A program made the translations under genes and the position numbers. Source: an uncultured Patescibacteria group bacterium (GTDB lineage Bacteria; Patescibacteriota; Microgenomatia; UBA1406; GWC2-37-13). Taken from it: a stretch of DNA of 8,674 nucleotides. Of the stretch, positions 1-6,167 are shown in pieces. Every line of letters starts with the position of its first letter. Position 1 is the stretch's first letter. The stretch is taken from positions 1-8,674 of the forward strand of contig CALLVF010000047.1 of the NCBI GenBank assembly GCA_938010745.1. Direction: 5' to 3'. The notes below the pieces were generated by a model, which was not told where the DNA came from, searched no databases, and saw only the letters and a list, made by a program, of their open reading frames with translations.

Positions 1-100
1 TAAATCTTTTGGCTAAAGCATATATACTTTCCTTACTTTCTTTGATATACTTTCTTATGGCAATGGTTGTTCTGGCGTTTTTGTGTAATTTTATTTGCAT
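1..100 (-). CDS. IS481-like transposase, N-terminal fragment (runs off window)
   Basis: The minus strand from the ATG at 100-98 is open to the window edge and gives 33 residues, beginning MQIKLHKNARTT and ending YALAKRF. The pattern 'hydrophobic-H-x-x-A-x-T-T-x-A-I-R' followed by 'S-x-E-S-x-x-A-L-A-K-R-F' matches my memory of the N-terminal helix-turn-helix of one IS481 transposase group, which binds the element ends. The catalytic DDE domain would lie outside the window, so it is unknown whether the gene is intact. The start is supported by an extended -10 box that ends 9 bases before the ATG, implying a leaderless or nearly leaderless mRNA. No ribosome binding site is visible. An ordinary helix-turn-helix regulator is possible but less likely given the residue pattern. 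Confidence 0.6.
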   Translation of the reverse strand, partial: MQIKLHKNARTTIAIRKYIKESKESIYALAKRF

Positions 101-127
101 ACGTTCTTTATTATACCATAGAACGTA
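100..127. repeat. Inverted repeat flanking the transposase -10 box
   Basis: TACGTTCT (100-107) and AGAACGTA (120-127) are perfect 8-bp inverted arms around a 12-base centre that contains most of the -10 box. The right arm lies between the -10 and -35, and the left arm reaches the start codon. The placement would suit an operator bound by the transposase or another dimer; this is inference. It could also be part of the element's terminal structure. Confidence 0.4.
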
Positions 128-138
128 GCGTTAGTGAA
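110..138 (-). promoter_or_regulatory. Promoter of the IS481-like transposase, extended -10, leaderless
   Basis: On the minus strand a perfect TATAAT (115-110) is preceded by TGG, giving the extended -10 form TGnTATAAT. A weak -35 (TTCACT, 138-133) lies 17 bp upstream. A start about 7 bases past the -10 would fall around 103, only a few bases before the ATG at 100, so the mRNA would be leaderless or nearly so. Confidence 0.5.
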
Positions 139-242
139 CAATTTAACAATTTCTTTTATTGTTTTTCTTTGCCTTTTAAGTCGCCAGACTTGATAATACT
201 GCTTAAGATTTTGGTCATATTATCCAATATGTAGAATAAATT

Positions 243-272
243 TTGAAGAATGCATTCTCTTTAAGGTATAAT
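243..272 (+). promoter_or_regulatory. Promoter of the GT2 gene, leaderless arrangement
   Basis: TTGAAG (243-248) and a perfect TATAAT (267-272) are separated by 18 bp. The -10 ends 8 bases before the ATG at 281, so transcription would begin about 1-2 bases before the start codon. No ribosome binding site is present, in keeping with a leaderless mRNA. Confidence 0.55.
247..258. promoter_or_regulatory. 12-bp perfect palindrome within the GT2 promoter spacer
   Basis: AGAATGCATTCT is a perfect palindrome that overlaps the end of the -35 and fills the first half of the spacer. A protein bound here would block RNA polymerase, so it is a candidate operator. No regulator gene is seen nearby, and a single site could be chance. 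Confidence 0.3.
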
Positions 273-280
273 ACCCACAT

Positions 281-1759
281 ATGAATAAAAACCACATCAA
301 AATAAAGTTGTTAAACAGAATTTTCGATTCAGTTGTGCCAATTTTCTCTTGGGTTTTAATTACTCTTCCTCTTTGGTTATCCCCCTTTCATCCAGCAGTG
401 GTTGCCTATTTTATCATTGCCTTTGATCTTTATTTTTTTTATAAATCGTCAGTTACTGTCTTTAATGCAGTTATATCTTATAAAAAAATTCTTATCCACC
501 AAAAAATAAATTACTCAAAAAAAATTAAATCTCACAAAAAAATTTCTCAAATTAATCACTTTGTCATCATTCCAAATTATAAAGAGCCTCTTTATAAACT
601 TGAATCAACAGTTGAGGCAATAGCAAAAAACGATTACCCTGAAAAAAAAATTTATCTTGTCCTCGCTTTTGAGGAAAGAGAAAAAGAGGCTTTTTTAAAA
701 GCGAACGTCTTAAAGAAAAAGTATAAAAATTTTTTCAAAGATATTCTTGTTTCATTTCATAGATTAAAACCAGGAGAAGTTGCCGGTAAAGCAAGTAATC
801 AAACCCACGCGGCTAAATTTGTTGATGATTATATAAGTAAAAAGGGATTCGAGAGAAAATTGACTCTTGTTACCATCTGCGATGCCGATAGTCACCTCCC
901 AGCTAATTATTTTTCTTATTTAACATACAGATTTCTCCACGATAAAGAAAGAATTTATCATTTTTATTGGGCTCCCGTTCTTTTATACAATAATTTCTGG
1001 CAACTCCCTTTTTTTGTAAGAATGCAGGCAACATTATCATCTATTCTGCGTTTAGCCTTTTTGAATGATAAACAAAACTTAATCCAAATATCAACCTATT
1101 CAACTAACCTATGGCTCTTGAAAGATGTTAACTTTTGGGATGTAGATATTATTCCTGAAGATTGGCATATCTATCTGCAAGCCTTTTTTAAGTATGGTGA
1201 AAAAATAGCCACTATTCCCCTTTTTACTATTATTAATGGCGACGCTGTTTACTCAGGAAACCTTTTAAAAACGTCATTTAACCGATACGATCAAGAAAGA
1301 CGTTGGGCTTGGGGTGTTAGTGATATTGGCTATTCTCTTAGAAAATTCTTTAGCACTCCTCATTTGAATCCATTATTAAAACTTAAAAAAATTATTTTTC
1401 TTGCTGAACATCATCTACTTTGGCCGACCGCATTTTTTATTCTAACTGTATTCGCCTCTATTCCTCCACTAATTAATCCTGTATTCAAAAGAACAGTTTT
1501 AGGTTTTCTTCTTCCTCAAATAGCAGGATTAATTCTTACTCTTACCTCATTTATGCTAATTGCTTATGTATACTTAGACGTTAAACTCCGCGAAAAAGTT
1601 AATCAAAAGACCAAAATGTATTTTTTACCCCTTCTTATTATCCAATGGTATCTTTTACCTATTGTTTCTTTCCTCTTCTCCTCCTTACCTGCTTTGGATG
1701 CTCATACTAGAATTTTATTGGGAAAAAAGATAGAATATAGAGTTACCGAAAAAGTTTAA
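281..1759 (+). CDS. Membrane-integrated family 2 glycosyltransferase
   Basis: This 492-residue protein is a processive-type GT2 enzyme of the inner membrane, in the broad group of cellulose and hyaluronan synthases. Two N-terminal membrane segments (about 18-35 and 40-65) precede a cytoplasmic catalytic domain. The nucleotide-sugar fold begins at VIIPNYKEP (95-103). DAD (201-203) is the metal-binding DxD, PED (292-294) carries the likely catalytic Asp, and QERRW (338-342) is the Q/RxxRW acceptor motif. Three or four more membrane helices follow (about 373-395, 405-432 and 446-470). No PilZ domain follows, so there is no visible c-di-GMP control. The C-terminal PALDAHTRILLGK (470-482) resembles a tail I recall from CPR relatives. 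The ATG at 281 is fixed by the promoter 8 bases upstream. The GT-C gene follows 55 bp downstream on the same strand. The sugar and product cannot be read from sequence. Confidence 0.85.
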   Translation: MNKNHIKIKLLNRIFDSVVPIFSWVLITLPLWLSPFHPAVVAYFIIAFDLYFFYKSSVTVFNAVISYKKILIHQKINYSKKIKSHKKISQINHFVIIPNYKEPLYKLESTVEAIAKNDYPEKKIYLVLAFEEREKEAFLKANVLKKKYKNFFKDILVSFHRLKPGEVAGKASNQTHAAKFVDDYISKKGFERKLTLVTICDADSHLPANYFSYLTYRFLHDKERIYHFYWAPVLLYNNFWQLPFFVRMQATLSSILRLAFLNDKQNLIQISTYSTNLWLLKDVNFWDVDIIPEDWHIYLQAFFKYGEKIATIPLFTIINGDAVYSGNLLKTSFNRYDQERRWAWGVSDIGYSLRKFFSTPHLNPLLKLKKIIFLAEHHLLWPTAFFILTVFASIPPLINPVFKRTVLGFLLPQIAGLILTLTSFMLIAYVYLDVKLREKVNQKTKMYFLPLLIIQWYLLPIVSFLFSSLPALDAHTRILLGKKIEYRVTEKV

Positions 1760-1814
1760 AAATTTTTTAAGCTTTAAAAACCAAATAAAAAATCAGTAAT
1801 TTCAAAGGCCAACC

Positions 1815-3116
1815 ATGGTAAATTATCTTTTTAATAACACCCCTTTAATGTTTCTTATCCAATCCTTTTGGCGCGATGAAGCTTTTTCCTATCTTTTAGC
1901 CAAAAAAAATATTCAGGAGATTATATTTTTAACTGCTCAAGACTATAATCCGCCTCTTTACTATCTTATTCTTCATTTTTGGATAAAAATTTTTGGCTCA
2001 TCGGAAATAGCAATAAGAAGTTTGTCCTTGATATTTTTTTGGGCAACGATTTATATTTTTTATCTATTTTTAGTTAAGGTTCTAAAAATTAAATCAACTT
2101 TATTTACTATTAGTTATTTACTTCTTGTTACTCTCAATCCACTTTTACTTTATTTCGCTTTTGAAGCTCGAATGTATACGATGTTCGCTTTTTTTTCTTC
2201 TCTATCTTTTTATGCTTTTTACCAAAAAAAATCAAAACTTTACATAATTTCCTCAATTCTTGGTTTTTATACTCACTATTTTATGATTTTTGTATTTTTC
2301 AGCCAAATATTTTATTTTTTTATTTTCGAAAAAAAGAAAAATATTTTTTCCAAAAAGCAAATATTTAGTTTTGTTATTGTTTTTCTCACTTTTCTTCCCT
2401 GGTTCTTTTTGATTTTTTTTCAGCAAAATTATCTTTCACAATCCTTCTGGATAAAAAAACCTCCCCCTTCTTTTTTAATCTCACTTCTTGCTGTTATTTA
2501 CACTGGTTATGAATATGAATTTAAATTTTTTGATCAAACAATTTTAAAATTGTCACTTTTCTTTCTTCTTTTACTAATTATTGGTTTTATAAAGAATCAT
2601 CAAAAAAAAATATTTTACTTTTTTCTCCTTTGGGCAATTATTACCCCTATTTTTATTGGGATAGTTTCATTTTTTAAACCACTTCTTCTCCCTCGCTACT
2701 TAATATTTACAACTTTTGGCTTATTACTTCTTATAATCTTTATTACTGAACAATTACCTCGACCATTTCGATTAGTTATTCTTCTTCTTCTTTTCTTAGT
2801 AACAATTCATTACAACATGTTACAGGTTAAAGAAAGAAAAAAAGCCAATTTAAGAAGAATAATAAGGGAAATAAAATTTTTAGCGGGAAAGGATGATTCT
2901 CTTTATGTAACCAATGTATTAGACTTTCATACTGCCAGTTATTATTTTGATGAAAAGCGAACTTTTATCTACGGAAAAACCTATGAGGAAGTTCCTAATT
3001 ATGTCGGGAAAGTATTAATTCCAAAAGAAAAATTTATCAATAAACTTCCGATTTATCCTAATAAAGCATTTATTTTAACATCTGAAAATAACTACGAAAT
3101 TCAATCGACTCTTTAA
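1815..3116 (+). CDS. Polytopic GT-C (PMT/ArnT-like) glycosyltransferase
   Basis: This 433-residue integral membrane protein resembles GT39/PMT-type mannosyl and ArnT-type transferases, which use polyprenyl-phosphate sugars on the outer membrane face. FWRDEAFS (18-25) holds the Asp-Glu pair (D21, E22) typical of the first outer loop. QDYNPPLYY (42-50), EARMY (117-121) and LLPRYL (291-296) match conserved points of the family. About nine hydrophobic helices follow between 66 and 335, then a soluble tail of about 95 residues. The N-terminus is unusually short: homologues have a full membrane helix before the Asp-Glu loop, and here only about 12 hydrophobic residues are available. A TAA at 1797-1799 blocks any in-frame extension. 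A weak AAAGG (1804-1808) is 6 bases before the ATG. The gene probably shares a transcript with the GT2 gene. It may lack its first helix, or use one very short segment. Confidence 0.75.
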   Translation: MVNYLFNNTPLMFLIQSFWRDEAFSYLLAKKNIQEIIFLTAQDYNPPLYYLILHFWIKIFGSSEIAIRSLSLIFFWATIYIFYLFLVKVLKIKSTLFTISYLLLVTLNPLLLYFAFEARMYTMFAFFSSLSFYAFYQKKSKLYIISSILGFYTHYFMIFVFFSQIFYFFIFEKKKNIFSKKQIFSFVIVFLTFLPWFFLIFFQQNYLSQSFWIKKPPPSFLISLLAVIYTGYEYEFKFFDQTILKLSLFFLLLLIIGFIKNHQKKIFYFFLLWAIITPIFIGIVSFFKPLLLPRYLIFTTFGLLLLIIFITEQLPRPFRLVILLLLFLVTIHYNMLQVKERKKANLRRIIREIKFLAGKDDSLYVTNVLDFHTASYYFDEKRTFIYGKTYEEVPNYVGKVLIPKEKFINKLPIYPNKAFILTSENNYEIQSTL

Positions 3117-3144
3117 ATCTACAAAAACAATTTAGAAAAATTTT

Positions 3145-3219
3145 TGGTTCCGGAGCTTCGATTCGAACGAAGATAAACGGGTTCAGAGCCCGTTGTCCTA
3201 CCTGTTAGACGACTCCGGA
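3145..3219 (-). tRNA. tRNA-Gln, anticodon CUG
   Basis: A complete minus-strand cloverleaf with encoded CCA. The 7-bp acceptor stem pairs TCCGGAG with CTCCGGA. The D stem is GTCT/GGAC with loop AACAGGTA. The anticodon stem ACGGG/CCCGT is fully paired around loop CTCTGAA, whose anticodon CTG reads CAG. The variable loop has 4 bases. The T stem CTTCG/CGAAG closes loop TTCGAAT. The discriminator is A73, and CCA follows at 3147-3145. The U1-A72 pair and short variable loop suit tRNA-Gln. It lies 70 bp downstream of glyA on the same strand. A weak promoter-like pair (TTAGTA at 3270-3265 and TAGAAT at 3246-3241, 18 bp apart) could serve it, or it may be cut from the glyA transcript. Confidence 0.93.
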
Positions 3220-3260
3220 ATAATTAATCATGGAATTTAGATTCTAAGTAGTTTGCCATT

Positions 3261-3286
3261 ATTTTACTAAAATTATTTTACTAAAA
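3261..3286. repeat. Two 12-bp direct repeats between glyA and tRNA-Gln
   Basis: ATTTTACTAAAA occurs at 3261-3272 and again at 3275-3286, separated by 2 bases. It lies just downstream of the glyA stop. It forms no GC-rich hairpin, so it is not a recognisable terminator, and in such AT-rich sequence it may have arisen by slippage. Confidence 0.5.
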
Positions 3287-3289
3287 AAT

Positions 3290-4627
3290 TTAAGGAATGG
3301 GAAAACGAAGAGCAAAATTTTTCACTTTTTTTCTTAGTATTTTAATTTCTCTATTTGCTTTCATTTTCTTTTCAAATGATTCAATATACTTCTGTCTTGT
3401 CTCTTTGTTAGCAGGTAAATGATAATCTTTGATAAGATTAATAACTTGCAAAATTATTTTACCTATAAATTTCATTTCTTTCTCTTTCATACCTCTTGTC
3501 GTTGCCGCTGGCGTTCCCAGTCTTACTCCTGATGGATAAAATGGTGAAGAGGACTCGCCAGGGACTGTATTTTTATTTAAAGTCAAACCCACTAAATCAA
3601 GAGCTTTTTGGACAAAAATTCCTGCTCCTGCTCCCAACGTTGAGGTTAAATCAATCAAAATCAGATGGTTTTCTGTCCCTCCACCCACCAATTTTAAGCC
3701 GCCTTGACTTAAAACTTTAGCTAAAATCTTAGCGTTTTTAACCACTTGTCTAGCATACTTCTTAAATGATGGTTGCATCGCTTCATATAAAGCAACGGCT
3801 ATGGCGGCTACTTGATTATCATGGGGACCTCCTTGAAGACCTGGAAACACTGCTTTATTAATTTTTTTAGGTAACTGAGGATCTTTTTTTAATCCTTTTG
3901 GAGTTATCATAATCATCGCTCCTCTTGGTCCACGTAAAGTTTTATGAGTGGTAGTTGTAACAATATCAACATAAGGAACAGGAGAGGGATGAACCCCTCC
4001 AACGACAAGACCAGCAATATGAGCAATATCAGCTGCCAAATAAGCTCCTATTTCATCAGCTATTTTAGCAAATTTTTCATAATGAAACTTTAAAGGATAT
4101 GCTGTTGCACCAACCCAAATTAATTTTGGTCGGTATTTTTTTGCTAAATGTTTAATTTCCTCATAATCGAAAAGGTCAGCTTTTTCAGGATTAAGATTTG
4201 AGATTTGAGATTTGAGAGTATATTGAATGCTTTTATAGTAAATCCCTGTCGCAGATACATTATGACCATGAGTTAAATGTCCTCCTGCAGTTAACGCTTG
4301 CCCCATAACCACATCGCCTGGTGTACAAATAGCTAGATAAACAGCTAAATTAGCTGGTGATCCTGAGTAGGGTTGAACATTAACAAAAGGAACGCCAAAT
4401 AATTTTTTTGCCCGCTCTTGACATAAAATTTCTACCTCATCAACATATTCATTACCTCCATAATAGCGTTGTTTTGGATAACCTTCAGAATATTTATTTA
4501 AGAAGCAGGAAGATAAAACTTTACGCACATCTTTTGAAGCATAATTTTCTGAAGGGATTAATTCTATCCCTTCTTTTTGTCTCTTTTCTTCTAATTTAAT
4601 TAGTTGATTTATTTTTTTATCTTTCAT
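3290..4627 (-). CDS. glyA: Serine hydroxymethyltransferase
   Basis: GlyA is a cytoplasmic PLP enzyme that converts serine and tetrahydrofolate to glycine and 5,10-methylene-tetrahydrofolate. The 445 residues carry the family landmarks in order: ELIPSENY (22-29), NKYSEGYP (44-51), RYYGGNEYVD (54-63), GGHLTHG (115-121), the VTTTTHKTLRGPRG loop (223-236) with Schiff-base lysine K229, FPGLQGGP (261-268), and SGVRLGTPA (366-374) with the substrate-carboxylate arginine R369. It is about 25 residues longer than E. coli GlyA. Part of the excess is an insertion around 136-150, where the heptamer repeat at 4194-4217 encodes LKSQISNL between the usual 'IxY' and 'DLFDYEEI' stretches. An extended -10 (4674-4666) lies upstream. 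No ribosome binding site is visible before the ATG. Every catalytic landmark checked is present, so the enzyme is expected to be active. Confidence 0.95.
   Translation of the reverse strand: MKDKKINQLIKLEEKRQKEGIELIPSENYASKDVRKVLSSCFLNKYSEGYPKQRYYGGNEYVDEVEILCQERAKKLFGVPFVNVQPYSGSPANLAVYLAICTPGDVVMGQALTAGGHLTHGHNVSATGIYYKSIQYTLKSQISNLNPEKADLFDYEEIKHLAKKYRPKLIWVGATAYPLKFHYEKFAKIADEIGAYLAADIAHIAGLVVGGVHPSPVPYVDIVTTTTHKTLRGPRGAMIMITPKGLKKDPQLPKKINKAVFPGLQGGPHDNQVAAIAVALYEAMQPSFKKYARQVVKNAKILAKVLSQGGLKLVGGGTENHLILIDLTSTLGAGAGIFVQKALDLVGLTLNKNTVPGESSSPFYPSGVRLGTPAATTRGMKEKEMKFIGKIILQVINLIKDYHLPANKETRQKYIESFEKKMKANREIKILRKKVKNFALRFPIP
4194..4217. repeat. Heptanucleotide tandem repeat inside glyA
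   Basis: AGATTTG occurs three times exactly (4194-4200, 4201-4207, 4208-4214), followed by a partial AGA. Three units make 21 bp, or seven codons, so reading frame is kept. On the glyA strand it encodes residues 138-145 (LKSQISNL), which fall in a segment absent from E. coli GlyA. A related 7-bp array sits in miaB at 6782-6809. Confidence 0.9.
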
Positions 4628-4665
4628 ATTTAATAGATTTAAAAATTAAATTTTTATTATTTTTC

Positions 4666-4674
4666 AGTATATCA
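4666..4674 (-). promoter_or_regulatory. Extended -10 promoter of glyA
   Basis: On the minus strand TGATATACT (4674-4666) fits the extended -10 form TGnTATACT. No good -35 is seen, which extended -10 promoters can tolerate. The predicted start is near 4659, giving a leader of about 30 bases. That is too short for a glycine or tetrahydrofolate riboswitch. Confidence 0.4.
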
Positions 4675-4726
4675 TAAGTAAAAAATAAAATCAGCAGGAA
4701 TTTAAAAATTTATTAGATGAAAATTA

Positions 4727-4732
4727 TATAAT
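4727..4732 (+). promoter_or_regulatory. -10 box upstream of the membrane protein/transferase/miaB cluster
   Basis: A perfect TATAAT lies 16 bases before the ATG at 4749. Transcription would start near 4739, giving a leader of about 10 bases. No convincing -35 is present. It diverges from the glyA promoter within the same 121-bp gap. Confidence 0.4.
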
Positions 4733-4748
4733 ATAAGTTACATATGGT

Positions 4749-5054
4749 ATGGTAATCACTCTGATTTTATCTAATATTGTGATGATCTTTGTTTTTTTAA
4801 TTAAGCTTGATCACCTACCCCCTCAAATACCTCTTTTTTATTCTCGTCCTTGGGGAGAGGAACAATTAGCAGATTGGTGGATGATTTTATATTTAATTTT
4901 AGTACTTAATACTCTTTTTTTTCTTAATAACTACATTGAGAAAAAATTTTTTGCTGATAACCAATTAATTGCAAAAATATTTACTTATTTAAATTTTTTT
5001 TTAATTATTACAGTTACTTTCATTTTTATTAAAATTATTTTCTTAATTTCATGA
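4749..5054 (+). CDS. Small three-helix membrane protein, DUF1648-like loop
   Basis: This 101-residue protein of unknown function has hydrophobic segments at about 1-20, 45-63 and 77-101. The first loop contains DHLPPQIPLFYSRPWGEEQLA (21-41). The 'LPxxIPLxY...G' pattern is like that of DUF1648/SdpI-type membrane proteins, but the rest is too short for that whole family. The stop codon overlaps the ATG of the next gene in ATGA (5051-5054), so the two proteins are translationally coupled and probably made in similar amounts. That suggests, without proving, that it assists or stabilises the WecA/MraY-like enzyme. The start is limited by an in-frame TAA at 4734-4736. No Shine-Dalgarno sequence is visible. 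Confidence 0.7.
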   Translation: MVITLILSNIVMIFVFLIKLDHLPPQIPLFYSRPWGEEQLADWWMILYLILVLNTLFFLNNYIEKKFFADNQLIAKIFTYLNFFLIITVTFIFIKIIFLIS

Positions 5055-6121
5055 AACTAATTCTAGCTTTTTTCTTTTCCACTCTTATCTCCTTTCTTTT
5101 CACTTTTCCTACCATCAAACTGGCAAAAAAATTTGGTCTTGTAACTGATAGAAAAAAAAGATATCATCCGGCCCATACCCATACTGGTATTGTACCCAGA
5201 GCCGGTGGCTTACCAATTTATTTAGGATTATTAATCAGCTCACTTGTATTTTTACCAATCAATAAAATCATGATTGGTATTTTACTTAGCTCATTTTTAA
5301 TAATACTTATTGGAATTTGGGATGATTATGCTGATATTTCTCCTATATTTAGATTTTTTGCAAACATTATAATCTCATCAGTTGTTGTTGGTTTTGGACT
5401 CGGAATTCCTTATATCTCCAACCCTTTTGGCGGTATAATCCCCCTAGATACGATAAAAATCAACTTCTTTTTTTTTGGAGAGAGAAATATTTTACTAATA
5501 GCCGACCTTATCGCTATTGTATGGCTTACCTGGACTACCAATATGGTTAATTGGAGTAAGGGCGTAGATGGTCAACTACCAGGTTTTGTTGCTATAACGG
5601 CTTTTTTTTTGGGAATTCTTTCTCAAAGATTTACTGCCCATGACATCTCACTTCAAACCACAACTATTTTTTGTTTTATTGTTGCTGGAGCTTTTCTTGG
5701 ATTTTTGCCGTGGAATTTTTACCCTCAAAAAATAATGCCTGGCTATGGAGGAGGAGCTCTAGCGGGCTTTCTGCTTGGCATCCTTTCCATACTTTCTTTT
5801 GGTAAATTAGGAACAGCTACACTCCTTTTATCGGTACCAATGATTGATGCCTTTTATACAATTTTTAGGCGAGCAAAAAATAAAAAATCTATCTTTAAAG
5901 CAGATTGGGGGCATTTTCATCATCGACTACTTGAAATTGGTTGGGGAAGAAGACGAATTGCTATTTTTTATTGGATAATAACTTTTATTTTAGGTATTTA
6001 TAGTATGTTTTTAAAAGGTAACGAAAAACTAATTGCCTTTTTTAGTATTGCTGCTATGATAACTATTTTCATAGTTATTATTGATCATATTAAGAAAGTA
6101 CCTTATGATAAAATTTCATAA
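5051..6121 (+). CDS. Polyprenyl-phosphate sugar-1-phosphate transferase (WecA/MraY-like)
   Basis: This 356-residue membrane enzyme belongs to the family that moves a phospho-N-acetylhexosamine (or, in MraY, phospho-MurNAc-pentapeptide) from a UDP donor to undecaprenyl phosphate, the first step of a lipid-linked glycan. Recognisable blocks are VPRAGGLPIYLG (48-59), the catalytic-type Asp pair in IWDDYADISP (89-98, D91/D92), GFLPWNFYPQKI (217-228), and the HxHHRL motif (288-293), which favours WecA/TagO-type enzymes over MraY. About ten membrane helices are predictable. Two blocks are atypical. The usual N-x-x-D-G-x-D-G loop reads NWSKGVDG (167-174), with Lys170 at the first Asp. The usual G-D-[ST]-G loop reads GYGG (231-234), with no Asp. 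I recall similar loops from CPR relatives, so this may be a clade-specific subfamily rather than decay. It overlaps the preceding gene by 4 bp and lies 46 bp before miaB. Confidence 0.8.
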   Translation: MKLILAFFFSTLISFLFTFPTIKLAKKFGLVTDRKKRYHPAHTHTGIVPRAGGLPIYLGLLISSLVFLPINKIMIGILLSSFLIILIGIWDDYADISPIFRFFANIIISSVVVGFGLGIPYISNPFGGIIPLDTIKINFFFFGERNILLIADLIAIVWLTWTTNMVNWSKGVDGQLPGFVAITAFFLGILSQRFTAHDISLQTTTIFCFIVAGAFLGFLPWNFYPQKIMPGYGGGALAGFLLGILSILSFGKLGTATLLLSVPMIDAFYTIFRRAKNKKSIFKADWGHFHHRLLEIGWGRRRIAIFYWIITFILGIYSMFLKGNEKLIAFFSIAAMITIFIVIIDHIKKVPYDKIS

Positions 6122-6167
6122 AAAAATTAGAAAAATTTACAAATTTATTACTTAATATTTTTTTAGG

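Larger units (their letters stand above)
1..140 (-). mobile_element. Left-edge fragment of an IS481-like insertion sequence
   Basis: This is the 5' end of an insertion sequence that continues beyond position 1. It holds the transposase start (100 to 1, minus strand), its promoter, and a possible terminal sequence. Read on the minus strand, position 140 begins TGTTCACTAACG; a TGT start is common at insertion-sequence ends, and this is the first such motif upstream of the promoter. An 8-bp direct repeat, AACAATTT twice (137-144 and 145-152), straddles this possible edge. The other end is outside the window, so neither the inverted repeat nor a target duplication can be confirmed. The outer boundary at 140 is a guess; the presence of a transposase gene is better supported. 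Confidence 0.45.

Noticed and set aside
145..166. Hairpin AACAAT/ATTGTT followed by T residues as a terminator
   Set aside because: The stem is only 6 bp and nearly all A-T, too weak to support a terminator call.
1755..1790. Possible terminator after the GT2 gene around AAGCTT
   Set aside because: The arms are A/T runs with imperfect pairing, and the next gene is on the same strand 55 bp away.
3496..3720. Plus-strand open frame opposite glyA
   Set aside because: Fully inside the strongly supported glyA on the other strand, with no protein family resemblance.
4194..4217. Tandem heptamers as a CRISPR array
   Set aside because: Units are 7 bp, contiguous with no spacers, and lie inside a coding frame.
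4408..4599. Plus-strand open frame opposite the 5' part of glyA
   Set aside because: Shadow of glyA; no start signals and no recognisable motif.
4628..4748. Riboswitch (glycine or tetrahydrofolate) upstream of glyA
   Set aside because: The predicted leader is about 30 bases, AT-rich, with no stable stems; too short for either class.
4744..4755. Tiny upstream frame ATG GTA TGG TAA overlapping the small membrane protein start
   Set aside because: Three codons in AT-rich sequence with no ribosome binding site; most likely chance.
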